Source: Cymbomonas tetramitiformis
Taxonomy: Eukaryota; Chlorophyta; Pyramimonadophyceae; Pyramimonadales; Pyramimonadaceae
Direction of reading: 5' to 3'
NCBI GenBank assembly: GCA_001247695.2
Contig: LGRX02033482.1
Span: 1-50,476, forward strand
Length of the DNA stretch: 50,476 nucleotides
Shown here in pieces: positions 11,571 through 21,940 of the stretch. The notes under the pieces were generated by a model, which worked only from the letters and a program-made list of their open reading frames with translations, was not told the origin of the DNA and did not search any database. A program made the position numbers and the translations under genes. Position 1 is the first letter of the stretch, and each line of letters begins with the position of its first letter.

Positions 11571-11604
11571 AGGGCACATGTAACACTTGTTACATGTGTG
11601 CCCT
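11571..11604. repeat. Inverted repeat (hairpin)
   Basis: AGGGCACATGTAACA, two bases, then TGTTACATGTGTGCCCT. The arms are complementary except for a 2-bp insertion on the right. No coding or terminator context is evident. Confidence 0.85.
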
Positions 11605-11895
11605 AGGATTGCCATACTCATAATATGCGAAATTTTAGGTTTAAACCGCAATCCTCGAAAGCGTATGTCTGATTTGACAATCTCCAAATACATAGTTGCA
11701 TGCAGCTTGCCGAGAGGTTTTCAGAACTGTCCTCAAAAGTAGATTTGACATTCTTACGGCTTCACGATGCAGAATTGAGTGATCCGTCCGTATACGGTAC
11801 AAACCGCTTCTTAGGGGTTAAAACGTGCGTTAAAACGGGGGGTCGCGTTATTACCAACCCAGCTTGGGGGTACAGTTCACTTCACTGGAACTAGG

Positions 11896-12312
11896 TCAAA
11901 AAGGAGAATCGCAGGGGACGACCCTCACCTTAGGCGGCTCTGCCTCCGCCGCGGATGGGTCTTCGCCGCCGCCTTCAGCTGCTGCTCCGGCTTCTTCAGC
12001 TGCCTCTTCGGCGCCGGGTTCCTTGTTCAAGTCAACGGGTTGACCTTGTTGATGATCTCTCGCTCTCGGTCGCTTCGCAGGGCGACCTCCGAGCCGCTCA
12101 GCAGGACCCTGAAACACCACACCAAAAAACTAATCTTCCTTTCCGAACAAGCCTGCGCCAACCATTACCAGACCTATGCAGCCGAGCCTCCAAAGGTTAC
12201 GCAGTTTTCCGATGAACAAAAACCGCACCGCTGGCGAGTCACCCTTGATGTACTGAACGGCGGACTTTCTTAAGAGCTCCCCGCGAGCGAGTTGGCGACG
12301 TTGCGAAGACAT
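11896..12312 (-). other. Possible small minus-strand gene or pseudogene, unidentified
   Basis: Two minus-strand frames in the same register (12312-12130 and 12120-11896) look protein-like. The first begins MSSQRRQLARGELLRK, includes a basic stretch and a hydrophobic segment (LGCIGLVMVGAGLFG), and ends at a TAG. The second becomes rich in Glu and Ala (AEEAAEEAGAAAEGG). Between them a different frame reads a plausible continuation (VALRSDREREIINKVN), so either two compensating indels or an unrecognised intron would be needed to join them. I do not recognise the family. GC content is higher than in the flanks. It could be a decayed host gene fragment. Confidence 0.35.
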
Positions 12313-12525
12313 TGGTAAAATTTTAAGAGAAAACGGACTGGATAATAACTCTATAAATTAGTTGCGGCTTCAAGATAGAAGCCTTCAACTACTTTTCAAC
12401 TTTTTATTTGAAATAACTCCTCCTACCTCACTACTTATTACTACGGTGCACGCCTACCACCTGCCTGTTTCTATAAATATTTAGGTCACGTACTATCTCT
12501 GACAGCATTCGAAATACGCGCCTAA

Positions 12526-12773
12526 TGCTGGAATCTGTATAGGGAGCCCTGACTGGGAGTCCCTATGACAGACCCCTAGGCCAACACTGGACTGCTGACT
12601 GATCTGTAGACTCGTGCTGTGACACACGCTGTGTCACAGGTAGGCTAGACTCCGTTACCGTTGCGAGACCGTTCGGGGTATATCTAGCTTTGTTAGGGTT
12701 TATATTATTATGAGAGTTTATCCAGACACAGTTCGAGACCCTCTGATATCTAGTGAACTAGGATATTCCGGTA
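12526..12773 (+). repeat. 5' LTR of the gag-only element
   Basis: 248 bp, beginning TGCTGGAATC and ending CCGGTA. It contains a perfect hairpin at 12617-12639 (CTGTGACACA, CGC, TGTGTCACAG), part of which survives in the related LTR at 21941-22093. Confidence 0.9.
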
Positions 12774-12781
12774 GGTCGTGG

Positions 12782-12798
12782 CCCCATCCACGCTATAT
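12782..12798 (+). promoter_or_regulatory. Possible primer binding site
   Basis: The sequence a few bases after the 5' LTR (TGGCCCCATCCACGC) starts with TGG, as expected for pairing with a tRNA CCA end. A matching sequence (TGGACCCAATCCACGC) follows the related LTR at 22094, so the site is conserved between the two elements. The tRNA was not identified and the offset from the LTR is larger than usual. Confidence 0.4.
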
Positions 12799-13166
12799 TC
12801 CACATTGCTTTTGGCCATGATTGGCTAAAACAGCCGCTTTGGTAGGTGGTGCGCACCGGCGCGTTTGGGTGCGCGTGGGAAATTTGGGATGAGCAGCTTT
12901 TGAGTATTTGATCGGCGGCTATGGGGGTTCGACCTGGATCGGACTTTGTCGACGCAATGTCCTTGTACGGTTTTCTCTTTGCCTTGATCCAGCAATCTAC
13001 CGTTTCTTGGGCTGGTGACTGCAACACCTTCGACCTCGACTTCGTCTTCCAGTGCCCCTCGCTGCCATGGTTTTACCGCTCTTCGCGTGGCTGTGTACTC
13101 GCATTCTCCCCGCGCCGCTACCCTTACGCGCCCCAGCGTACCACCTCCCATCAGGCTCTCTACGTG

Positions 13167-15738
13167 ATGGTTTCTACAAAATCCAAGAGGTCCCTTATGA
13201 GGGACTCCGACATCGATGCCTCTCTGAGGCTGACCGACGCGGTGCGCAACACGCCGACGGTCAAAACCCCGACTTTTGCGTATCCCGCACCTACTTCCAA
13301 CGAGGACGCCGACGTTGCCACCAGGAAGTATTTGCAGGAGCAGTCCAAGCTCGTTGACGAGATCTACAAGCAGCGGCTGCATCGGTCTTGGGCCAAGGGT
13401 ATCCGTGAGGATATCCTTGGGGGACAAGAAGCATTATTTCAGCGGCACGACTGACGCGAACCTGCTCTCCGACATGGTGGTGCAGCTTCGTACGGAGTTC
13501 GCGTCCGCTGGACTGGAGCTGGCCTCGTTCGATCTGGACGAGCCTATGGCTCTGGTGGTGAGCAAAGTCAACGGCTTGCTCTACGACGTGCTCCAGCTGG
13601 TCATCGAGAAACACAGCAACGCCCACGTCTGGCTTACGGGGACGGACGCGTCTGCTGACCGAGATGGACGGCGTGCTCTGGTGGACATCATCAAGCGCTG
13701 CGTTCCGGTGGCGTTGCGGGAGTCTTTCCAGCAAGAGCATGCGGCTCTCAGCTATCCCGCCAACGTTGACCCCCAACCCGTTCTGGCACGGGAGCAACGT
13801 TTGGTGCGGGACAACAAGGCAGCTGACTGGACGCCCACCGAAGCCACCAGGAAGCTCAGCTTGTACACCCGGCTTGACCCGGTGTTCTACGCCGCGGTTA
13901 AGGTGCGCTATCCCATGGTAGCCGATCTTGCGACGGTTTCCCTCGGTGACCTTCGCTCTCTGGTGGTTGAGATTTACCAGGCATGGGCGGCGACGGAGGC
14001 CGGGAAGGCTGCCCTGGCCAGCCCCTCTTCTGGTGGTGCGTCGGCTTTGCTCTCCAGCGACGAGCACCAGGTGCTCCTCGGCAAGATCCAGGAGTTAACT
14101 GAGCTGGTGCGGCGGCAGTGCGGGGCGGTCCGGCCGGTGGTGCAGCGGCAACGGGATCCGCCGCAGCGGCAGCACGGACAGCGGCCGCAGCAGGGACGCC
14201 AGCCGCAGCGGCAGGGGCAGCCCCAGCGGGGTTTTCGCATGGGTGTGAACAACCCGCCCGCCGTGGGCTTCGATCGCGACGAGCAGCGGGCGAAACCGCT
14301 ATGTAATCGCTGCAAGAAATCCGGTAAGGAGCTTTATCACTTCTACCGCGACTGCCCTCTTGGCGGTCGCCAACATTCCCCTGGCACGGCCGCAGCTTTC
14401 TGCATTCCCATCGACGACGAGGATGCGGAGGGCGTACACGCCCTCGCCATGTGTGCCGTGTTCCAGGAGGCAGCGGATGAGGGGGCGGACGCCTTTGCCC
14501 GTGCGGCGACGGTGTACGGCCCGCCAGCGGTGCTTTGCGGGGGCGTTGTGGGGGGCATTGACGTGTCCGCCTACGGCTTCTCCGTGGACGCGGTGCCACC
14601 GGTGACGGGGACACCCGGTGAGGACATCCTCCAACGGCTGGACGACCTCGCGGCGGAGGTCAACACAGCCGTTGAGCCTAAGGTACACTACACTCACGCC
14701 TCCTTCCTGCCGTCTGGGGGTGTTGACACGCAGGCTTCGGCTCTTGTGTGTGACTCTGCCGAGGCAGGTGACACACCGGAGAAGCAGGTTCCGGCAGGTG
14801 GTGCGGCGGCATCGGCATCCGCCGTGCCGGCCCCTGCTATGCCTGTCCTGGAGGACGAGGAGGAGCTCCTGAAGCTCTACGGCTACGGCGAGCCCGTGTC
14901 CCTTCAATCGGCACGGGTGACCACTACGGCGAGCACGGACGGTGAGTTCAAGGGCATTGTGGAGAATGTTCACCACGCCGCGGTTATGCCGGTCGACTTG
15001 ACTGGCTACGACACGGATGATTACGAGGACCTCGCCGACGGTAGCTTCAGGCTGAGACCGCAGGCTGTCTTGGCGCGCCAGCCGCGGGCTCCTGCCATCT
15101 CGGCGAATCATGCGTCGGAGCCCGCAGCCCACGCACCTCCCTCTGGTGGTGCCGTTGGGGATTGGTGTGACGGTGCTCACCGCACCTCTGGTTGCGGCAA
15201 GCCACCATGGGGCTTCCCCGCTCAGCCGGGTATGTGGGGGATGCCCTTCCTTCTTTCCTTCATTCTCTTGATTTCAGTCATGGGAGTGGGAGCTGCCACC
15301 TTCACGGTGGCCAACGAAACCGACCTTCTGCAGGTGTCGGATGAGGAGGCACCGCTTGTTACGGTGCCGTGTGCTATTCCACCTCGTCTCCACCGGCGGG
15401 AACAGAGGCGGCAGGGCCTCTATATGGCTCCGGTGCCGTGGCATCCCGGGCCGCCGCCGCCTGCCGTGTTATTTGAGGACGGTCCTCCGCTGTCGCCGGC
15501 ATCGTCTTCAGATGACGAGGCCCCACCGTCGGGCAGCACTTGGCAGCACCCCGGTGCGGTGCAGCCTCCCGTGATCGACGAATCAACAACACCGACTCCG
15601 TCAAATTCTCTGGCGAATGATTTTTCAGTGATCGACACCTTACACTTTGGCCGCCCCGTATTGCTCCGCCGTGCTACTGCGGGCTACTACGGTGGACGAT
15701 GTGGTGAAGGTGCTCCTCTGAACTTTGACCCCGAGTAG
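13167..15738 (+). CDS. Gag-like protein with zinc knuckle and hydrophobic segment (frame change near 13420)
   Basis: Coding starts in frame 3, probably at ATG 13167 (an earlier in-frame ATG is at 12921). It continues to a GGGGG run at 13419-13423, where the coding signal moves by +1 to frame 1 and stays open to TAG at 15736-15738. The protein has a helical N-terminal domain, a Gln/Arg/Pro-rich basic stretch (about 14140-14235) and a variant zinc knuckle CNRCKKSGKELYHFYRDC (CX2CX8HX4C, about 14305-14360). An acidic/Pro-rich region follows, with motif AMCAVFQEAADEGADAF. A strongly hydrophobic stretch at 15241-15305 (MPFLLSFILLISVMGVGAA) could span a membrane. No enzyme domain is present. The frame change may be programmed or an indel. 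Confidence 0.75.
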
Positions 15739-16064
15739 ATCTCCTTCTGGCTCTGGCAGTGCACCACTTTCTGGTGGTGTACTGAGATGTACTTTGACCT
15801 CAACACGGTCTTCAATCTGGTTTGATTTACTTTGACAACTTTATATTCTTCAATCTGACTTGCTGGTGCAGACTCTTTCAGTAGTTTAGCAGGACACTCA
15901 ATTGCCTGTATGCTTTTGCTCTTGTACTAGCTAGAGGGTTCCAATTTGTGTATCAGAATGGCACAGTTGGATTAGCAGTTAGGACCTGTCACCCTGGCTT
16001 CTACCCTAGCAACTTACACTTCTGACTCTCCTAGCCAGTCACCACCCACAGTGTTGGGGTGGTG

Positions 16065-16308
16065 TGCTGGAATCTGTATAGGGAGCCCTGACTGGGAGTC
16101 CCTATGACAGACCCCTAGGCCAACACTGGACTGCTGACTGATCTGTAGGCTCGTGCTGTGACACACGCTGTGTCACAGGTAGGCTAGACTCCGTTACCGT
16201 TGCGAGACCGTTCGGGGTATATCTAGCTTAGGGTTTATATTATTATGAGAGTTTATCCAGACACAGTTCGAGACCCTCTGATATCTAGTGAACTAGGATA
16301 TTCCGGTA
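16065..16308 (+). repeat. 3' LTR of the gag-only element
   Basis: 244 bp, nearly identical to the 5' LTR at 12526-12773, lacking only 4 bp after TATCTAGCTT and with a single A to G change. It is preceded by a G-rich stretch (GTGTTGGGGTGG) that may serve as the polypurine tract. Confidence 0.9.
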
Positions 16309-18073
16309 CCCGCTAATGCAAAATCACATTTCCAATGTTTGTGACGAGCCTAATGACTTTTTGACCCCGCTTCAAGCAGAACTTTTGCTTGTCTAAACAC
16401 ATCCTCGGAGCTGTAAAGTTTTTAAAGCATTCGGAGAACCTTCATTTTGGCCTCACGCGAAACGAGTTCGAGTACGAGAGCCTCCGGTCTAGTACAGAAA
16501 ATTAAAAATAAAATCCTTTAAAAAAGTGAAAAAAAAATCGCGTCCGGAGGCTCTGGTCTCAGCCAGAGTAGGCCTAGTTGTAGTACATAATAGATACTCC
16601 AACCTACTGTATAACACTTTATACTTCAAGTTGTAACTTGAATGTTTTGCACGCACAACTTCACATTCGTCGTTGCGAACGTATCTAAACCGTGACGTAG
16701 CGGTAAGCAGTTATTCTGCAAGGTACAAGATCCTCATTTACGTGATCAGGTTGTCGCTGCTATTTAGAAAAAGAAAAACCTGCACCTTCGCGAACAAAGG
16801 TTTATGGAGGAAGTGAGTGACTAATGAGCCAAATCGGATACCGGATAACCCCTCATAGGGCTCACCAATAAAACAATGGATACCCTTGGTCTTCTGCGCA
16901 TGCGTGCTTCAGCTCTCTTGGCGACCTCGTGAAACCAAGTGGTACTAGGCTGACTTGGAACTCATTTTTTTTTTTAATTGGCCAAACTTATTTCTCTGAC
17001 TTTGAAGAAACCTTTTGAAAAGGTGTGTTCTTGAACTCGCATGTAGATTTTCTTGCGTCACGAAACTAGATCAGCAACTGCTCTACATTTTTGAGAAATA
17101 ACACTAAACTTTTAGACTAGCGGTCAATTTGATACCTTAAACTTGTCAGGATATGCCTCCGGCTGGCTGCCCGTATTCGGACGGAATATCCACGTTCATT
17201 TGTGGTAGAGTTCACTTTTGCTTGCTTCATGCACGCCTTAATGTTGCGTTCGTCACTTTTTTCAGACACGGTTTATTGCCGTGGCCGACACTTTTCCGGT
17301 TCGTAAGGACGACAACACAGTACAGCTTGTCAGCACGCAAGTGGTCTTACACGCTGTTTGACCCTGTCGCCAGGTGGAAATATCACGAAAAGGGAACTTG
17401 CCGAAGTTTAAATATTGTGAGGGGCTTCACGGTTGATGAAAGAGTCTGAACATTCGGACCGTTCGGCAATTCTCGACGAATGCCGTTCGGCCACTCTCGA
17501 ACGCTCAAATTTTGATGTTTCATCGCATGACGAGGGAGGTAAGGACAAATTCCATTCACGTTCCGAGGTTTTGTCCCCGTCGAATTTCCTTTTGATATTA
17601 AAGCTGATTTACTCCAAGTGCAGACACACCCGGTCGCGACAGCCACTCAAGTGACACAAGTGGCACGTTCAAAGTGCTGTCCAAGGTGCGCAAGCTCGGG
17701 CTTCCTGCGTGCGTGTGCGTGTCACAGTTAACCGCCCTTGCGGAGTTCCTCGTAAAACTAAACAACCATCGCATAGGAAGTTAAGGGACCAGAACACGCC
17801 AGCACGAACGTGGGTCTTCCAGTACATTTCGCTTGAACTCTCTGCTTTTTCTGACCGTCCGAGATCAGGTACACGTTGTTTTAATAAATGACTTACAAGT
17901 TTTCAAAACCGCTGCAGCTGTCGAAAGCAAAAGAATTTTGGTTCATTACATAGTAGTCGCGAGGAGTGTAAGGGATATTTTTTTCGAAAGTACTTGAAAA
18001 AGAAGAAAAAGTGTTGAAGAGTAAGTTGCCCTTTTCTGGGTAAGGAATCTAATAGCTGGGTTTATTAAAGCAG
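16309..18073. other. Non-coding stretch upstream of the RNA phosphatase gene
   Basis: No transposon protein was recognised. An 11-bp inverted repeat (AGAGCCTCCGG at 16477-16487, complement at 16544-16554) encloses an A-rich loop. A frame starting at ATG 17436 (MKESEHSDRSAILDEC...) is acidic and polar and could be a 5' exon of the gene that follows; the splice that would link it is not resolved. The rest shows nothing I can name. Confidence 0.5.
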
Positions 18074-20334
18074 TTGGAAAAGTGGGGAGACTATGAGAAC
18101 TACGGAGCCCCAGTGGGTCCAACTCGCTTTATCCCCATGAAGGTAATTGTTGTAACGCATCCCTGACCTGTTGTCTGTCTCCGCTTTTCCTTTCTTTCTA
18201 AGCCTGCACAGCCTCGTGTTTTTTTAACCTCTCATAACCCTTTCATCTGTGCTTTTCTCTCCACCTGTAGCCGTCACATGCCTAAGATAACTTTTTGTTT
18301 CAGACGCCGCTTACACACGAAATTCTGCAAGGACGTCAATTTGGAAGCAACTTTACCGTAAGGGAATTTCTTGGTACGTGCGTAACGTGCCAGGATACCC
18401 AAGCGTTACCGACGTTGTTGGAATAGGAATACCAAGTGCTTGATGCCCAGGAATACCCAATCTCTTTCCCCGCGACATATTATTTTTAGTCGATGTTCGT
18501 GTTGGTTCAGACCCCGAAGCCCTGCTGTTTGCCCTCTTCTTGATGACGGGAATATTGCTTCCCATAACATAGGTTTTCCGTTGACACAGAGCACAACGTA
18601 AAATTTGCTCGGGTCTTGGTGGATGTTGCAGATAATCAGCAAGCACTTGAGCGTAAAGTGGGGATGATTATCGACTTGAGCAATCACGATTGCCTGTACT
18701 CACAGGCGCGTCCTTTGCTTGGACTCCGCTCCCGAATCTTGCCTGTGGCGTGGACAGGGCGTACTCTATGGCTTGTTCACCTATGCTTTTTATGAAGCTT
18801 AGTGGAAAATAGCACTGTACTGCATTTGGGCTTTTCGAGGATAGTTGCGCAACCCCCGAAATTATTTGTTCCTTCTGTACGGACATCCTTGCCCTGGAGC
18901 GATTCTTGGTGTTCTCCCATGACGGTGCTAGCTGCAGAGAACACTTGATAAAGCATGCTGCCGTGGAAGAGAAGTCATTTATGGACGCCCCCTCCTGACG
19001 CGTGCAGATCCTGTTCCCACAGAGTGCTGCGGATAACAACGGTGCCGGTTAGCCCTGTTAGCCTCGTCATGTGGGTTAATACATTCAAGCTCTCCCTTGG
19101 CACCTGTGTCCTCGTTAGGGTTCACAGCCGTACTTTCTCCGTGAGATTTAAACAGTAGAATTGTAAAACGCTGCTTGGGTTTATCGTATATTTCCACGGT
19201 AGAGAGCGCTTGATTTTGAATAGTCACGGGTGGGGATGCGCTTCAAGCTTTCAGCAACCTTCTACCGTGAGCTCGGTTTGCTCTTGCGGTATGCGAAAGG
19301 AATGGGAAAGGGTACTCTGCAGGATATTCCCACAGAAATTCGGTATACGCACATACGCTGTGTTGCGAAGGTTCTCCCAGGTGATTACCTTGCCTGACTT
19401 TTCCTGTTATCGTTTGCGCTGGTTCTCTTGGTTGTTGGGCAACTCAACGGAGTGGTTGCCTGATCTTCGGCTCTCTGTGTGCAGACATGCTCAGCGTGAA
19501 ACAAGTATTTCAGGCTGCGCTGCAGTTCTGGGAGGAAAATCCGGAAGGTACGCCTTCTCCGCAAGAGGACGTGGAGAGTTTCACTCTCAGCTGGATACGT
19601 CTGCACCGGCTGTCATGGCTGGCCAAAAGCAACTTTATGTAGCGAGACTGCACTACTTACGCCAAGCCGGAGTACTTGATTCTGGGCCGGACTGGCTGCG
19701 GTAGACGTTGTGTGATCCACTAACCGTTATCAACTGTGGAGTTAGTGTTGTGTTTCTTGTTTTGGTTATGTTACACCCAGTATGCAGAACGGAGCGCACT
19801 TCACCTTTGGCCTTTTCAAACGTGCTGACGCTTTCATCTTGGCATGGTTAGGTCTTGATCCCTCTTTGTCTTGCTCGCAGAGTATATCGGAATCCACTGC
19901 TCCTATGGCTTCAATCGCACCGGATTCCTCGTGTGCAGTTTTCTTGTGGAAAACTGTGGACTGTCGGTTCAATCCGCCCTTCAAAGTTTTGGTGATTCAC
20001 GTCCTCCAGGTGCCTTTCCAACTCGCCTTCTTCCTCCACATAGCTTCGAGTTTTTTCACAGGATCTGTCAGCCGTCTGTATTCGCCTATACGGTGTATGG
20101 TCCAGGACCTCGGGACGCTTGGAAAACTTGGCACAAGCCCCGCAATAATACCACCGTTTCGTGAATGCTATGAAAGGCAGTAGAGTCAAGTCTCCCTGCG
20201 CAGTTTAAACTGATTGATATCCGCGCTCAGAATCTTCAAGCTGATCGTACACAGGCGTGAAGCATGACCGCTTCAAGGAAGAGCTGCAACGGCGTTATGG
20301 CACCTTGACTGAAGAGATTACCAAAGATCAATAG
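18074..20334 (+). CDS. PIR1/DUSP11-type RNA 5'-phosphatase, spliced (5' end unresolved)
   Basis: Exons by GT-AG junctions and conserved protein sequence: 18074-18142, 18304-18373, 18632-about 18705, about 19323-19380, 19485-19547, 19881-20009, 20255-20334 (stop TAG). Phases agree at every resolved junction. The protein reads WGDYENYGAPVGPTRFIPMK, then VGMIIDLSNHD, IRYTHIRC, IGIHCSYGFNRTGF (the HCX5R cysteine-phosphatase loop, in the third-last-to-second-last exon at about 19890-19925), SRPPG and FKEELQRRYG. These blocks are the signature of RNA 5'-triphosphatases of the PIR1/DUSP11 and capping-enzyme phosphatase family, which remove gamma and beta phosphates from RNA 5' ends. The frame ends soon after the phosphatase domain, so no guanylyltransferase domain is attached, favouring a PIR1-like enzyme. 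The junction between the third and fourth exons is uncertain; best fit uses a GC donor at 18706. The start exon was not found. Confidence 0.8.
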
Positions 20335-21940
20335 CCAGGGTGCACGCAAGGTATGCCCTCTTGTGGTTGGTGGATTGCAATAAGGTTTTGTAGATTTGTT
20401 ATACAGTTTTAATCTTATGCACTCAAGTAAATTGCTCCGCACACCCGACTCAGTTCCTCGAACTCATGCTCTTCCTCTGAAGGCGTTTGGGCGCCTATCA
20501 AGTGACTCTTAAGTGTCACCCGAAAAGCGATGCTGAATTTGTTAAGTCCACATCTGAACACTCCTTCACTGTGCTCAGAGTTCCGAGCCAGTCAGATGGT
20601 GGTTGTCAATACAGGATATGAAGTCTGTATGGCACTGAAGTGTCCTTAAAAGCAGAATTCAATTTTGCTGCCGCAATAACTTGGAAAGGCGGTATCGGTC
20701 TCTGCAACAGTTTCAAGAGAAGAACTTTTGCATTCCAAACCGTTTACGTGAAACTGTGTGCTTCTCAGAACCTGAAAGTCGAAATCCTCTGTGGTGTGTT
20801 TTGACAGGCTTGTTACAGGTTTGGCTGGCTAAGATACCAAACTTAGAATCGTAGCATCAATAGTTTTCCGTTTAGCCCATGCCATAGTCTTTACTCTGCC
20901 AGTGGTTCTTGGCTTGTTTAGTATCAGGTATCACATGTGAGCCTTGTACCATAGCTGTATGGATGTGGGATTGCTGCCAGAGTAAATACTTATTTGAATA
21001 TGTTATTGATTTGATATTTGTTTGGTGACCAAAGCTTTCCCAATTGACTGCATGAATGAATCATTGTGGGAGACCTATCTGTGAGAGTTTGGATGTGTTT
21101 CTTTTATTCTTCGAGAAGGTGAGGCAAGAACCCTGCAGCTTCGTCATATCCTATAGTAAAGTTTCTTCCGTAAGGATGAACATCTTTTGGGTTGCCCAAT
21201 TTCAAGAAATTCAATGATTCTTGCCATTGTCACATGTTTTTATGTGGAGACGTCTGTTCCACCCTGTTGGTTTTGATACCATACCAGATGATTGGAGCAG
21301 TTGAGAGACGGCACACTACGATTTAATTTTGCTAGCAACACGGTTTTTATGATACGATCTCACTCGCAATGACAGTTAGCATAAACGATTAGCATTATTT
21401 GTCGGATTGTGAATCGGACAGTGCCGAATAACTACAGGAAATATATTTCCAAAAGCACAGCACAAAGGCGAACTCATTTTTACTTGAGTTCGCTTCAAAA
21501 CTTTCTGAGCACAGAAAAAAACTGCACTGCGCACTGGCGCATAGATAGATGACAACGCAAGGTGAAAGATTTACCGTGCGAAATTTTCTAACATACAAAT
21601 GTTGCGTCTAGATACTGCTCGCAAAAGCGCTCGAGAATTTGGGGCTCGTGTTTGTTTTTGTTTATTCATTCTCAACTTCCAACTCTTCTGCACGGTAAGA
21701 GCAAATCCGCCAGTGCCCATCTACTGTTCGCTGGCACTTGCACCCCTGCATGCACCTATTGCGCGTGGTCGCCCATCTGCATATTTTATGCTCCACTTCC
21801 TATACAGTGTGTTTGCCATCCGCAATAGTTTTGCGAAGCGCCTGTTCTCCCACATCTTACGTGCCCCCCGTTTGTCGAAAATCTAGTGATATATCCCTTT
21901 GCGATATATCCGGACTCGCGGTTGACATGGTTGACTGAAA
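20335..21940. other. Intergenic stretch, no recognised feature
   Basis: About 1.6 kb with moderate AT content. Short open frames exist but none resembles a known protein, and no clear repeat structure is seen. It presumably includes the 3' untranslated region of the RNA phosphatase gene. Confidence 0.5.

Larger units (their letters stand above)
9886..11695. other. AT-rich non-coding stretch with three related palindromes
   Basis: No credible coding region was found. The notable structures are an inverted repeat at 9950-9997 (22-nt arms starting GATCCTTGTGGGAGGA, one mismatch) and two further palindromic sites built on the same motif at 10739-10762 and 10940-10963. The stretch may include the 3' part of the hAT element. 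Confidence 0.6.
12526..16308 (+). mobile_element. Gag-only LTR retrotransposon, recent insertion
   Basis: Two direct LTRs (12526-12773 and 16065-16308) enclose 3.3 kb that contain one Gag-like coding region and no protease, reverse transcriptase, RNase H or integrase in any frame. The LTRs differ by one substitution (in the GTAGACTCG/GTAGGCTCG stretch) and one 4-bp indel, so the insertion is young. No target-site duplication is obvious at the ends as drawn. It resembles the TR-GAG class of non-autonomous elements described in plants, and would depend on Pol from another element. A decayed relative lies at 21.9-23.6 kb. Confidence 0.85.

Noticed and set aside
14118..15180. Long minus-strand ORFs under the gag-like gene (for example 13898-14614 and 14299-15180)
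   Set aside because: GC-rich coding DNA leaves opposite frames open; these are Arg/Pro/His-rich shadows of the plus-strand Gag.
12526..16318. CTAATGC at both outer borders of the gag-only element as a target-site duplication
   Set aside because: On the right it is separated from the LTR end by four bases and on the left it overlaps the LTR start, so it does not fit a proper duplication.
21599..21886. 95-codon plus-strand ORF with a hydrophobic start
   Set aside because: No similarity or conserved pattern, no splice or promoter context; composition is compatible with chance.
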